A stretch of DNA of 64,000 nucleotides. Origin: Umbilicaria muhlenbergii (lineage: Eukaryota; Ascomycota; Lecanoromycetes; Umbilicariales; Umbilicariaceae). The stretch's first letter is position 1; every line of letters starts with the position of its first letter. Position numbers and translations under genes: made by a program. A model generated the notes under the pieces. It was not told the DNA's origin. It ran no database searches and saw only the letters and a program-made list of their open reading frames with translations. This document shows, in pieces, positions 1 through 10,586 of the stretch. The stretch lies in NCBI GenBank assembly GCA_000611775.1, contig KK106982.1:496001-560000 (forward strand). Direction: 5' to 3'.

Positions 1-661
1 ACCTCTCCCTATTCCTCCTCCCCTCCTCCTCCCTCTTCCGCACCTTCTTCGCATCGAGCTTCTCAACCTTCTCTTCTCTCAACACATCTTTCACGCTCGC
101 CTTGCTCGTCTTAGGCTTCTCCACCCCCAAGCCCGCGGTATCGTTTTTGATTTTCCCTTTGATCGGGTTGCGGATTCCGGATCCCTGCGCCCCGAGTCCG
201 AGGCGGCTGTCGGGGTCCCAGCCGTATGATGAGAGGTATTTCAGGCCGGGCCGGGTGCGGTCGAGATGGGAGGGCGGGTGAGAGTGCGTGAGGCATACTT
301 GGTGGGCTAGGGATGCTTCGTGGGGGCGTGGGGGGTCGGTTTCAATAAATGTGTTGAGGGGTTTTAGTGGGAGGTTGCAGATCTCACAGCGGACCTCTGT
401 AGCGCTGCTTTGTTGCAGGCCTGGTATTTGAGCATTCTTTTGATTAGGGTGCGCTTCAGAGTCTGTTTGGATCTGTGACTGGGTTCTTCCTAGCACTATG
501 GATAGATAACGATCGCCCACGGCGCTGGTCTCTGGCGTACCCCGGACGGGGGGCAGTGGCTCTGACTCTGCGGGGACGAAGGCCACACGTTTGCGCTTGA
601 TGCCGGCTCCGAAGACGCGTTGGTCTTCTAGGGGTACGTAGTATTCATCTTCGGTCGCCAT
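1..661 (-). CDS. G-patch domain protein (GPANK1-like), 3' end beyond the window
   Basis: A single open frame starts at the ATG at 661-659 and runs without a stop to the left edge (220 codons). Around residues 136-176 lies a G-patch: YLSSYGWDPDSRLGLG, then GIRNPIKGKIKNDTAGLG. The Gly spacing and the hydrophobic/Trp positions fit G-patches of the GPANK1 type. A CEIC pair near residue 90 followed by His residues may be a small zinc finger. The visible C-terminal part is basic/acidic (KASVKDVLREEKVEKL) and probably helical. G-patch proteins usually bind RNA or activate DEAH helicases; the specific partner here cannot be told. The tail is truncated by the window, so the full length is unknown. The + strand changes from C/T-rich to G-rich at about 180, inside the gene. 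Confidence 0.72.
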   Translation of the reverse strand, partial: MATEDEYYVPLEDQRVFGAGIKRKRVAFVPAESEPLPPVRGTPETSAVGDRYLSIVLGRTQSQIQTDSEAHPNQKNAQIPGLQQSSATEVRCEICNLPLKPLNTFIETDPPRPHEASLAHQVCLTHSHPPSHLDRTRPGLKYLSSYGWDPDSRLGLGAQGSGIRNPIKGKIKNDTAGLGVEKPKTSKASVKDVLREEKVEKLDAKKVRKREEEGRRNRER

Positions 662-974
662 GTTGCGGACATATCTTATACAGCCTGTCAAGTGGGGCCC
701 CCAAAAAGACAATAAGCGGTGTCAAGACTAAGGAAGCTTGTTAAGAGCGGTAGCGAGTGGTAACGAGTGGTAGCCACTGCTAACCACTGGCTATCAATGG
801 TGATTAGTGGTAAGAAATATTGAATGGTTGTAGTGTCGATACCAGCGGTCGAGGTGCTCAGCCCTAAACCGTTGCGATAAGATAAGATTTGCGCATCGAT
901 CTGTAACTCAGGCTTAGCTTCCAAGTAGCCAACAGCACCTCAATTGTGCAGGCACTTCTGGGCTGCTGCTTACA
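662..974. other. Intergenic region with a short ACCACT/AGTGGT repeat patch
   Basis: This 313-bp divergent promoter region separates the G-patch gene (minus) from the dehydrogenase gene (plus). Between about 745 and 815 it carries a patch of imperfect direct and inverted copies of AGTGGTA / TACCACT, able to form small hairpins. No known regulatory motif was recognised. Confidence 0.5.
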
Positions 975-2266
975 ATGCCTATCCCATTGATAGCAGAGGG
1001 GGCCTTTCGGGGCATTTCCTCTATACCATACGCATGGACCTTTCTGCGGACTGCACCATGGCTCATCCTCCTATGGATCCTCAAGATCTATTTCGGCGGA
1101 GCAAGGAATACCTCAGAGCGCCTAATGCACTCCAAAGTGATCATGATCACAGTACGTACTCAGTGATGGTTGGCATGGCATATAGAGACTGAGATCTGCA
1201 GGGTGGTACTTCAGGCATCGGTGCCGCGACTGCGCGAGGTCTAGCTCAACGAGGTGCTCAGATCATCCTTCTGACCCATCATGCGCCGGGAGACCCCTTC
1301 CTTGTTGATTACATTGAAGATCTCCGTACGAGTACCAACAACGAACTTATCTATGCTGAGCAAGTAGACCTATCATCTCTCCATTCGATTCGACTGTTTG
1401 CGACGAAATGGGTTGATAACGCACCCCCCCGAAGACTGGACATGATCATTCTATGCGCCAACACAATGAGTCCAAAGTATGGGAGGAAGGAGGTGACCAG
1501 GGACGGGTTGGAGGTGAATTGGGGCATCAATTATCTCGCAAACTTCCACCTCCTCAGCATATTGAGTCCAGCTCTTAGGGCGCAACCTCCGGATAGGGAT
1601 GTCAGGATTATATTCGGGACGTGTGCGAGCTATCTTGGCGGTAACTTGAAATTGCTGAAAGACAGCCGGAGTCCTCTACCGTCTGGCATCGAGTATGGAA
1701 CAAGTAAACTAGCTCTTATCGTCTTCGCCAGCGCTTTCCAGAAGCATTTGGATGCGTACAAGCGCCCAGACAAGCAGGCGAACAATGCGAGAGTGGTGGT
1801 TGTTGATCCGTCATTTGCACGAACACCGGGCATGCGCAGATGGCTGACCATGGGGTCACTATGGGGTCTAGCAGCCTACTTGATTACGTGGCCTCTCTGG
1901 TGGCTGATTTTGAAGTCGCCAGAACAAGGAGCTCAAAGTTTCTTACGAGCGGCCATGGAGGCAGATTTAGGCAGAGGGGCCGGAGGAAGACTAATAAAGG
2001 AATGCCGTGAAATCGATTATATCAAAAAGGAGGTCAAGGACGAACGGGTGGCCAAGGAGCTCTGGGAATTTAGTGAACGCCAAATAGAAGCCCTTGAGAA
2101 GGAGGGTGCTGTCAAAAGAGCGTTGGGCAAGAAAGAAAAAGAGGAGGCTGAAAAGCAAGTCGAAAGGTCAGATGGCAAGGTGGATGACAAGGTGGATGGA
2201 AAGACAGCTGCCAGCGGCGCAGGTGGAAGAGCGCCTGGTTCGAGACGAACTCGAAAAGCTGGTTGA
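975..2266 (+). CDS. Short-chain dehydrogenase/reductase, ENV9-like
   Basis: Two exons, 975-1151 and 1202-2266, with a 50-bp intron (GTACGT...CTGCAG); 413 aa. Splicing creates the cofactor motif TGGTSGIG at residues 59-66, split exactly at the exon junction, which strongly supports the intron. The catalytic Tyr-x3-Lys is YGTSK at about 224-228. An N-terminal hydrophobic stretch (about residues 20-40) and a second one near 276-296 (GSLWGLAAYLITWPLWW) suggest membrane or lipid-droplet association. The pattern WPLWWLILKSPEQGAQ after the core resembles yeast Env9, a lipid-droplet oxidoreductase. The C-terminal tail is long, charged and lysine-rich (residues about 320-413) and probably disordered. 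Substrate unknown. Rossmann-fold SDR assignment is secure; the Env9 orthology is inferred from memory of the family. Confidence 0.85.
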
Positions 2267-2375
2267 TGACAGGACTGCAAATTTAATGATACCCCAAAAC
2301 AGAGCTGTTTACGTTTACAGTTGTGATGAACACCATATAATCTCCAAAATCGTAGTCTAGGTTTTCCCAGGAGAG

Positions 2376-2480
2376 AGTATTAAGAGCCCTAAGAACACTT
2401 AGAGCACTTAGAGCAGCATAACAATTCTTAGAGCTCTAAGAAAACAGATACAGCTCTTAGAGCTCTTAGAACGACAGGCA
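2376..2480. repeat. Cluster of CTTAGAGCTCTAAG-like palindromes
   Basis: About 105 bp made largely of variants of AAGAGCYCTAAGAA and CTTAGAGCTCTTAGA, so both strands read nearly the same. The units are imperfect and spaced 12-25 bp apart. The cluster lies just after the dehydrogenase stop codon and could fold into cruciform or hairpin structures, or act as a bidirectional 3' processing region; this is inference only. Confidence 0.6.
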
Positions 2481-2530
2481 CAACTCTTATAAATGCAAGA
2501 GCTCCCAGCTTGGATATGTTTGGCGATCCA

Positions 2531-2602
2531 CTCATCCATCTGTTCATCCATCTGTTCATCCATCTGTTCATCCATCTGTTCATCCATCTGTTCATCCATC
2601 TG
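2531..2602. repeat. 12-bp minisatellite, six tandem copies
   Basis: Six head-to-tail copies of TTCATCCATCTG (the first begins CTC instead of TTC). The copies are otherwise identical, so the array is young or kept homogeneous. It lies in intergenic DNA; the minus strand would read as repeated Met-Asp-Glu-Gln, but there is no gene context for it. Confidence 0.9.
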
Positions 2603-2830
2603 CCCTTTGTACTATCTTACATGACATTCGTTGCAAAATTTACCCAATCAGGTCTCGTTTAAATACATTGTATGACGCTTGTTGGAATGCAGTGACAACT
2701 ACTAAACGTACAAAGGCGAACCGAATTAGGGTTCCGCATCATAACGTCACCAAACTTTCCGCGATCGTAACCACTCCCAACTCCCACCCCCCTCATACCC
2801 GCAAACCGTCCCAGCAATCCTCCCAACCCC

Positions 2831-3651
2831 ATGCTCAAACCCCTAATCCGCCACTTCCACCGCTCAACCATGACCGCCGCCCCCTCCACCTCAAAACTAA
2901 TCTGTACCCCACCCCCCATCCACCCCCTCCCTCCAACCTCCCATAACTAACCGCGCCCCGCATCATCGCAGTCGCCCCCGCCGGCGCCAACACCTCCGCC
3001 CAAGCGGACCAATACACTCGGGGCTCCCTCTCCCGCTCGCAACTCTCCCCCTCCCCATTCACCCAGTTCCACACCTGGTTCACCCTCGCCCAATCCTCAT
3101 CCGTGCACCAACCGGAAACCGTCTGCCTCTCGACCTGCTCCCTCCCCTCCGGCCGCGTCTCCAGCCGCTACGTCTACCTCAAAGAGCTCGACGCCCGCGG
3201 CTTCGTCGTCTACAGCAACTGGGCCACCAGCCGCAAAGCCGCCGACGTCGCATCCAACCCGTACGCGAGTTTGGCGTTTTGGTGGCGCGAGATGGAGAGG
3301 CAGGTGAGGGTGGAGGGGACGTGTGAGAGGTTGAGTGCGGAGGAGAGTCAGGTTTATTTCGATACGCGGATTCGGGGAAGTAGGGTCGGGGCTTGGGCGA
3401 GCGAGCAGAGTCGGGTGTTGAGGGAGGAGGAGGGGGGGAGGGAGGTGTTGGAGAGGAGGGTGAGGGATGTGGAGAGGAGGTTTCAGGGGGAGGAGAAGAT
3501 TCCGGTGCCGGAGTTTTGGGGCGGGATGAGGATTGTGCCGGAGGTGGTGGAGTTTTGGCAGGGGAGGGAGAGTCGGTTGCATGATCGGTTTAGGTATACG
3601 AGGGATGACGAGGTGGAGAGAGGGTGGAGGATTGAGAGGTTGAGTCCGTGA
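2831..3651 (+). CDS. PDX3: Pyridoxamine 5'-phosphate oxidase-type flavoprotein (PDX3 family)
   Basis: Exons 2831-2903 and 2972-3651, with a 68-bp intron (GTACCC, branch ATAACTAAC, acceptor ATCGCAG); 250 aa. Splicing joins STSKLI to FAPAGANTSAQADQY, the usual fungal N-terminus. Domain features: YVYLKELDARGFVVYSNW and SRKAADVASNPYASLAFWW in the FMN-binding split barrel, RQVRVEG, QVYFDTRIRGSRVGAWAS, and the C-terminal FWQGRESRLHDRFRY and WRIERLSP signature of PNP oxidases. The enzyme would make pyridoxal 5'-phosphate from pyridoxine/pyridoxamine phosphate using FMN. A second in-frame ATG at 2870 gives 237 aa; the extra 13 residues (MLKPLIRHFHRST) look like a short mitochondrial presequence. Base composition flips from C-rich to G-rich near 3275 inside the second exon. 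Confidence 0.9.
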
Positions 3652-4035
3652 TAGAATGGGGAATTGGGATATTAGAGTTGGTGCACGGCTTTGATCTGAA
3701 GTAACGTATTTATAGATAAATATTATTCGAACTACCTAGATACTAGTACTCTAGATCTAGCTGTGAGGTGAGATGGTTCTATCCTGATCTTACAATGGCC
3801 CCGCCCAAGCTACCTGTATCCTCGGTAGCTTCGCCAGCCCTCAGCTCCATCCGTGCCCAAAAGCCGCCAGCTCAACCGTAGTGGTACAGGAGCAACTCCG
3901 CGCTAAACGCCTTGCGAGATCGAAACCAGCTGGACCCAGCATTCAAAATCAACGACCAGAACCCCTTCGATTGCACTATACGCATCCCAGGGTATTGAAC
4001 AAATGAAAGATTGCAGTTTGTACTCGACTGCACGG
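3652..4035. other. Intergenic region between convergent genes
   Basis: 384 bp between the 3' ends of the PDX3-type gene and the PPR gene. It is G-rich just after the PDX3 stop, then AT-rich (3700-3770), as expected for polyadenylation regions. No gene or RNA feature seen. Confidence 0.4.
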
Positions 4036-7000
4036 TCAAGCCAATGCCTCGGAAGGTACAGCACTCCCTGTGCTGGTCATGCCATGACCCAACAACTCCA
4101 GAATCTTACCCGAGACTGCCGACGGATAGCCCCTCGACAACATCTCGTGTACCACGTCGGAAGCGCTATTCCTGTCTTCCACCGAGAGGAAGGCCCGCGT
4201 CATGGCCTCGTAGGTGCTGGGTTCCCTCTTGTCTGTGCCAATGCTATCATACACTGACTTGGCTTTGGTGATGTTTTTCTCCATGGCCCAGCCATGGATC
4301 AGTGTGTTCGCAATATAAGGTGTCATATCCACTCGCCGAGAGGACATATCCACCAGGATAGCCTCAGTGTCTGCAACGGAGTGATTTGCCACCATTGATT
4401 CAAACAATGCTTGGTAGAGGCAGGCCTGTGCACGGACGCTCGAATCGGCTAGTACCTTGTCGAAAATCTCTTGGGCACCGGCCATGTCATGCAGAGCACA
4501 ACCCTTCGCATGAATGAGAGAAGCATAGTGGACAGCTTCAGGGCGCTGACCCGAAGCGCGAATTGTGTCAAGCACACCTTCGGCTGCATTCATATTAATA
4601 GGCTCTAGCGTCGCATAGGTGTCAATGAGGAGCTTGTACGTGTGCATCGTTGGTTGTATGTTTCGTGCCTGCATGCGCTGATAAAAGGCCAGAACTTTGC
4701 AGCTGTCACGTTTTGTTGTTAGGAAAAACTGCATGAGGCTATTATAAGGAGCCGGACGAGGCTTGTAATTTGGCATGGACTCCATCTCATCGAATAGCTC
4801 CTCTGCGAATCTCTCATCGCTGACCCGGCACAAAGCATTAACAATGGTACCGTAGGTGACGCTGGTCGGACGAATACCCAGGGACCGCATTTCGGCGAAG
4901 TAGAAGAGGCAGTCGTCGATACGTCTGGCCTTGCCCAATTTACCAATCAAGGCATTGTACAAGAATGACGATGGCTCCACACCCTCGGACTTTGCTCGTT
5001 GAAAGATTTTCACGGCCTCTGTTGCTTCATCAAAAGTCTTCGTCGACTCCTTCAATGTCGTAATGTACAGTCCAAAAGTGTTGGCCGTGGGAGCAGTGCC
5101 GATGTCAAGCATTTCCCGGTGGTATTGCGAGGCCAATGTACGGTTTCCAAGCGCAAGGCATGCGCCGACCGAAGCGTCAAGAATAGATGCCCAGCCATGT
5201 CGGACCACACGGTACTGAGGCAGCAAAGGCATATCTTGTTTCGCCATCCCAAGAAGATCATGGACAAGATTCGAGCGACCTTCCTTTGCAGCAGCTGAGA
5301 TCATCTTAGCGTAGGCAATGTAGCGAGGATGTCTTCCAGCACGGCGCATATTCCTAAATCGCATCAGAACATCGTTGAGACCTGTCCCACTCCGGGCTCT
5401 CTGACTCTCTAGTTCCTCTATGATGATAGTGGAGCCTCTATAATCGGTAGATGTGGCATAGGGATCAAAGGTGTCCGCGTAGGTCACAGGCATGCTCACA
5501 GCAGGACTTGGTTTGGGGGCGTATTGAACCGGAGTGAACGCCAATTGAATTGCCGGCTGGTTATAGTTCCGCCATTTTTCGATGAGGTCAGGGCGCTGGC
5601 TACCAATCTTGTCCAGGCACCGTTCAACAAGCTCAGAAGAACGCTTATCCAACGGCATACCGTTGTCGATGGCGGTTTCGAACAGATTCGCAAATCGTGC
5701 CAAATGGGCGATATCAAGGGAAGGCCGGCCAGTACCAAGGAGGCCCGCCTCAACCTGCAGAGCCAGGGTAAGGTCCTGCCAGCTGAGCTTGGAGATCTCT
5801 TCTGGGCCCAAACCAACGAGTAGCTGCTCAGCGACGGGTGAGACAAGACCTCCGTTTTCGACCATTGCCCACATGAAGCTCATGCTAGCCTGAGGAGATG
5901 GGATAACTGAATTCTCCGCCAGGAAAGATCCTATAAATTCAATGCCCTCATCGATTGCTTCTGTGATGTCTGATCTTGCGGTCGAAGCCATGCCGGATGT
6001 TCGTATTCGTGAAAAGACTTGGCGAGCCTGCATAAGGCCCTCGTCGACGGAACCACTGCCCATCAAAGCGACCGCGTACATTGCTGTCGGCTCGACGAAC
6101 GCAGAGGTCAAAACTGACGAAGATGTGAGCGCGGTCCAGTACTCTCTAGCAGTTTTGACATTGCCTTGACGAATTTCGAGCGCTAGCATCGACATGGTGG
6201 CAGACGATGAGCCAAAAGATCCATCGCGGACATACCCATATGCTTTCTTGGCGACCTCGACGCTGTTGTTGTCTGCTGCAATCGCGCAAATCCGAGCCAT
6301 CGCTAGGCTGCGCCCATGGATTGTAAGGTTTTGTTCCTCCGCGAGTTTCAGCGCTTCATCAAAACAGCGGCTATCGAGGCGCTCCTGAACAAGGGCATCA
6401 AGGACGACAGTGTCACGCAAGGCATCCACCCGCTCCTGTCGGTCCACGACCACGCCATCGTACGAACCGACAATCTTGGTAAGAAACCTTGAACCGCCTT
6501 CTGCCTTATCACAGATCGCATATGCTTTGACCAGTGCGGCGTACACTTCAGTGTCCAATCGATCAATGACACTGAAGTCGCCACTGTCATCGGCTATGGC
6601 CAGTGTCTTGTACTCGTTGTAGCATTCCACAGCACTAGTAAGATCACCGGCTGATGCGAAGGCTTCGATCATGGGTGGGAACATCGCAGCATATGGAACG
6701 ACTCTATGCCCCTCCATATGGGAATAGATGCGAATCATGTCGTCGACTTGACCATGTGCAGCACACGCAGATATGAGCAGGTGGTAGGTCTTGGCAGAAT
6801 AGAGGCTGTCCTGATGCATGGTGATCGACGTGCTGAAGAGCTTGATGGCATTGGCCAATGCATCATCTTCAAGAAGGATATTAAATTCGGTGCCTTGCGA
6901 CGGGAACATGAAATCGCCAGCTTCCTTCATACCACCAAAGCGGATTCTCTTCTCTTCCATGACTGTCTTCATATTGATAACATCAAGCGAGCGACGAGAA

Positions 7001-7998
7001 AGAAGTTGTAGGAGGATTGTGTAAGTTCCAGCATCAGGCAGGATTTGTCGACGCAACATGTCGGAGTAGACATCCAAGGCTTTCGGAACAACCTGATGTT
7101 TGGCCACCGGCAAGTTAATCGCGGCATCGATGAGTGCGTTGTAAGCTGATGCAGTCGGTTGATGACCACCAAGTAGCATCGACTCAAAGACGGGTGGGAT
7201 CTCAGTGTATCGCTGCGCATCTCTGAGTTTGCTGATGTGCTCAGAGAATGCCTGAGACTCTGTATCGTGGATGGATGTGGCCAATGTGTCATTGCTGAAT
7301 GGAGAGCTGGGCGTATCAGACTCGTTTTCTCTAGGGCTAACACGGCCTGATGTATCTTTATTCGAGGTGCTGTCCACCAACGCCTGGGTTGTCTCTTCCT
7401 CAATGGCAGATAGAACTGGCCCTTCCTTATCGACAACGACAGTGCCTTCCCGAGCATGCCGAACCTCCTTCGCAATAGCTTCGTCGATCTGAGCCACGGC
7501 ATTAGCTTCAGCCGCGACATCTTCCACTTGCTTGATATCATCAACGGCGCTGGCACTGTAAGGTCGCTCTACCCCTGCTCGGTTAAGCAAGACATCTGGT
7601 CGCAGACCATCATCCTTCGCTTCGCCTTCACGCACCGCCGTCGGCGCTTTCCATCCTATTCTCTTTGTAAACTGAAATTGCTTCCATTCTTCCCCATCTC
7701 CGCTATGCTGCTGCTGTTGCCATGCCTCATAATAAGCAGCTAGACCACCGTCTCGATTTCCGACTGTTCTCGAGTTGGTATGCCCAGCTTTGAATCCAGA
7801 ACTCGATGAGCCAGGAGTGTTTTGAAAGGCAGTCTGGACTTGTGGTGTACCAGGCTTAACGAATCTACTGGCGTGATGGTTGCCGAATGGTGACGTGTAG
7901 GAGGACTGTGTGGCGGCGACTACCGACTGCGCATATCCATGGGTGAAAGTTTTGGCAAAGCTTTGACGTGCAAGATGTGTAAATGGCTTGAAAACCAT
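4036..7998 (-). CDS. Mitochondrial PPR protein, Cya5/Pet309-like translation regulator
   Basis: Single-exon 1320-aa protein starting at the ATG 7998-7996. The N-terminus (MVFKPFTHLARQSFAKTF) is basic and amphipathic, typical of a mitochondrial presequence. Pentatricopeptide-like helical repeats are visible in two blocks: about residues 285-500 (ASAYNALIDAAINLP, GTYTILLQLL) and about 930-1300 (SFLYNALIGKLGKARRIDD, SVTYGTIVNALCRV, HTYKLLIDTYATLEP). The C-terminus (KREPSTYEAMTRAFLSVEDR and MLSRGYPSAVSGKILELLG) matches my memory of the fungal Cya5 family, which promotes COX1 mRNA maturation or translation in mitochondria. The target transcript is inferred from the family. Confidence 0.85.
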   Translation of the reverse strand: MVFKPFTHLARQSFAKTFTHGYAQSVVAATQSSYTSPFGNHHASRFVKPGTPQVQTAFQNTPGSSSSGFKAGHTNSRTVGNRDGGLAAYYEAWQQQQHSGDGEEWKQFQFTKRIGWKAPTAVREGEAKDDGLRPDVLLNRAGVERPYSASAVDDIKQVEDVAAEANAVAQIDEAIAKEVRHAREGTVVVDKEGPVLSAIEEETTQALVDSTSNKDTSGRVSPRENESDTPSSPFSNDTLATSIHDTESQAFSEHISKLRDAQRYTEIPPVFESMLLGGHQPTASAYNALIDAAINLPVAKHQVVPKALDVYSDMLRRQILPDAGTYTILLQLLSRRSLDVINMKTVMEEKRIRFGGMKEAGDFMFPSQGTEFNILLEDDALANAIKLFSTSITMHQDSLYSAKTYHLLISACAAHGQVDDMIRIYSHMEGHRVVPYAAMFPPMIEAFASAGDLTSAVECYNEYKTLAIADDSGDFSVIDRLDTEVYAALVKAYAICDKAEGGSRFLTKIVGSYDGVVVDRQERVDALRDTVVLDALVQERLDSRCFDEALKLAEEQNLTIHGRSLAMARICAIAADNNSVEVAKKAYGYVRDGSFGSSSATMSMLALEIRQGNVKTAREYWTALTSSSVLTSAFVEPTAMYAVALMGSGSVDEGLMQARQVFSRIRTSGMASTARSDITEAIDEGIEFIGSFLAENSVIPSPQASMSFMWAMVENGGLVSPVAEQLLVGLGPEEISKLSWQDLTLALQVEAGLLGTGRPSLDIAHLARFANLFETAIDNGMPLDKRSSELVERCLDKIGSQRPDLIEKWRNYNQPAIQLAFTPVQYAPKPSPAVSMPVTYADTFDPYATSTDYRGSTIIIEELESQRARSGTGLNDVLMRFRNMRRAGRHPRYIAYAKMISAAAKEGRSNLVHDLLGMAKQDMPLLPQYRVVRHGWASILDASVGACLALGNRTLASQYHREMLDIGTAPTANTFGLYITTLKESTKTFDEATEAVKIFQRAKSEGVEPSSFLYNALIGKLGKARRIDDCLFYFAEMRSLGIRPTSVTYGTIVNALCRVSDERFAEELFDEMESMPNYKPRPAPYNSLMQFFLTTKRDSCKVLAFYQRMQARNIQPTMHTYKLLIDTYATLEPINMNAAEGVLDTIRASGQRPEAVHYASLIHAKGCALHDMAGAQEIFDKVLADSSVRAQACLYQALFESMVANHSVADTEAILVDMSSRRVDMTPYIANTLIHGWAMEKNITKAKSVYDSIGTDKREPSTYEAMTRAFLSVEDRNSASDVVHEMLSRGYPSAVSGKILELLGHGMTSTGSAVPSEALA

Positions 7999-8891
7999 TT
8001 AGAACAATGGATGTCCTCTCAAGTATGAGAGGTGTTTCTGTTTGCCAACAGGTCAGCTTCGCGCATCAGAAGATCGACGGCAACAACACGATAAAGTCAG
8101 GTGGCCGAGTACGTACAATGGAATTGGCTGGCCTGTAAGGAGAAAGTTCATTTGACAACAGTTGAGCCGCCAAAGAAGACGCGGGGATTCCTCACTGTGC
8201 TCGATGGTTGAGGTTACGCCAAAGTGCACCCGGTGAGAGACCCTCGAGGATGCTGCGGTGTCGTATGGCAAATGAGGGCGCGGAACAAGAATTGCAGTAA
8301 GTCTGTCCCAATGACGAAGATGGAATGAGGGAGAATCAGGACTTGAAGCTAGGAAGATCCTCGTTGTGGGAATGGAACGGGGGGCGATGTGTCGTAAAAT
8401 GTATGCCTAAAGAAGCTGAATGGTACTGGGGATGATGACTCCACGATCAGGCCTTCAAATCGGGTAAGGCCTCAAAGCGCCGCAAGGATGCGCGAATTAA
8501 TAATGAACGGTCAGCTGGACAGTGAGATTTCGAAAGGCCCCGGTGAGCTGAAAGAGAGAGTGCTCAGAGTGTGAGGGTATTGGTGATGCTGTCGCAAGAA
8601 GTCGGAGCATCGTCCGCATCATTTTCTTTGCAAACCGGCCAGGCTTTGCGCTAGGGAGTTTTAGGAACCGCGCCACCACGCGAGAACGGGGCTGTGCGCT
8701 CCTCCGGCCACTTCTTGGCGCTGTTGAGTGAGAGAGGGGCAGCTTGGATGTTGTTACGAGGAATGTTCCAGAGCAAGAGTGGGACATCTGGAGTGTGGTT
8801 TACATTTGGAAAATGGTCCGCCTGAACGGAGTCGAGGAGCAATGGTAGGCTGCAGACCCAGAAGCCCCGAATCGCACACACCAAGAGAGCC
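7999..8891. other. Divergent promoter region between the PPR gene and ERG8
   Basis: 893 bp containing both 5' UTRs. Short open frames on both strands have no family resemblance and no good start context. No tRNA, repeat or known motif was recognised. Confidence 0.4.
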
Positions 8892-10586
8892 ATGTTAGTC
8901 CCCAAAACGACAGAGCGTGGTGCGTTCGCCACTTCTGCGCCGGGGAAGGTATTGCTTGCGGGAGGCTACCTAGTACTTGATAGAGACTACACAGGCTTGG
9001 TATTTGGGCTCGATGCTCGGATACACGTGCACGTTCAGACATTGCCGGCCTGTGTCGGTGTGATTCTATCGGAGATCATTGTGAGGTCACCGCAATTCAG
9101 GGATGCAGAGTGGAGATACGGGTATCGATTGACCGAAGAGGACGGCGGCATCCAAGTGACACAACTCAAAGGGTGAGTTTGATCTCTTTCTGTACATGTA
9201 CACTGCTGTTCCTTCCCTCGGCGGAGTCCATCTGGCCTTGAATATGCAAGCAATCATCAAAACCATCTCAATGCATTTTGTGATTCAGATTATCGTCAAC
9301 CCTATGTTTTCTGTTGGGAGCAGACCTGTATGGCTGCACCGGGAGCGGAAGGTCAATAGGCGTATGCAACAATCATCCACTACGAGTACGACAGCTGGAT
9401 TCACGATATCGCCCGCTTTGCGGTCTTCGCCTTGCTGATATCACCTCCTGGCTATAGTCATTCAACTTATTCTCAATCACGAAATCGTTTCGTCGAAACC
9501 GCTCTTGCGTATGCCTTGACATACGTATCAAGTTTGTCCCACGCGAGCATTGAGCCTGCGTCCATAACGATCCTTGCTGATACAGACTACTATTCTCATG
9601 CCGGGACGTCCGAACTTTCAATTCCGCAGGCAAAGAAGCGGTTCCCTGATTTCAACGTTCCATTGGCTCAAGCCCATAAGACTGGCTTGGGCTCCTCTGC
9701 CGCACTTGTCACTGCTTTTACAGCTGCTGTGCTTTCGCACTATCTCCCACCGGACGCTATTTCGTTGGACAGCGAATCAGGTAGAGCTCGGCTGCATAAT
9801 CTCGCGCAAGCTGCCCACTGTGCTGCCCAAGGGAAAGTGGGCTCCGGATTCGATGTCGCTGCTGCTGTCTATGGTTCTTGCATCTACAAACGCTTCTCAC
9901 CGTCTTTATTAGAGGGCTTGGGCGAGGTTGGCACCAAAGGTTTCTCGACCCACTTGAGATCGCTCGTCGAAGGAACAGATCCCATGAGAATCTGGGATAC
10001 GCAGATCAATAAATCTGCGGTCAACGTGCCAAAGGGTCTAAAGCTTCTCATGTGCGATGTTGACTGCGGTTCGGAGACTGTAGGAATGGTCAAAAATGTC
10101 TTAAACTGGCGAAGGGATAACCCAGAAGACGCAGCGCTCCTTTGGGCAGCTTTGCAGAAAGGAAACGAAGATCTTGCTGGAGAATTGAGGAGACTAGCAC
10201 AACTGCCGGAACATTCGTTCAAAGACTACGAGGACCTCCGAGTCATCATTCTTACGATCCGCTCTCTGATACGGGAAATGTCTGAGAAGGCTGGAGTACC
10301 GATTGAGCCGAGAGCACAAACAAACTTGTTAGACGCATGCTCCGGACTATCTGGTGTCATCGGAGGGGTTGTACCTGGCGCTGGCGGTTTCGATGCAATC
10401 GCTTTGCTTATAGAAGACAAAGATGATGTGACTAGGGAGTTACACAACTTTCTCGATGCTTACAAAGTCGATGCTACAGAGAATGGAGGTGGGGGCATGG
10501 GAAAAGTGAGGTTACTTGGGGTTAAACAAGAAATGGAGGGGATCAAAGGAGAAGACCCTGAGCTCTACTCGGATTGGTTTCGGTAG
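8892..10586 (+). CDS. ERG8: Phosphomevalonate kinase
   Basis: Exons 8892-9172 and 9458-10586; 469 aa. This GHMP kinase phosphorylates 5-phosphomevalonate to 5-diphosphomevalonate in the mevalonate/ergosterol pathway. Visible motifs: SAPGKVLLAGGYLVLD near residues 16-30; the ATP-binding KTGLGSSAALV at about 168-178; GSGFDVAAAVYGS; and the C-terminal GVVPGAGGFDAIALL. The intron (9173-9457, GTGAGT...CTATAG, branch CTGAT) is 285 bp, far longer than most introns here. The exon-1 end (IQVTQLKG) and exon-2 start (HSTYSQSRNRFVETALAYAL) join in frame in the region where Erg8 proteins vary, so a small extra exon inside the intron cannot be ruled out. The next gene upstream is divergent. Confidence 0.92.

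Larger units (their letters stand above)
2267..2830. other. Intergenic region with palindromic and minisatellite repeats
   Basis: 564 bp between the dehydrogenase and the PDX3-type gene. It holds the two repeats listed separately, then, from about 2750, a strongly C-rich tract that leads into the next gene. No other gene is seen. Confidence 0.5.

Noticed and set aside
3097-3582. Minus-strand Pro/His/Leu-rich frame opposite the PDX3-type gene
   Set aside because: Low-complexity product of biased composition; the plus strand has the conserved oxidase motifs.
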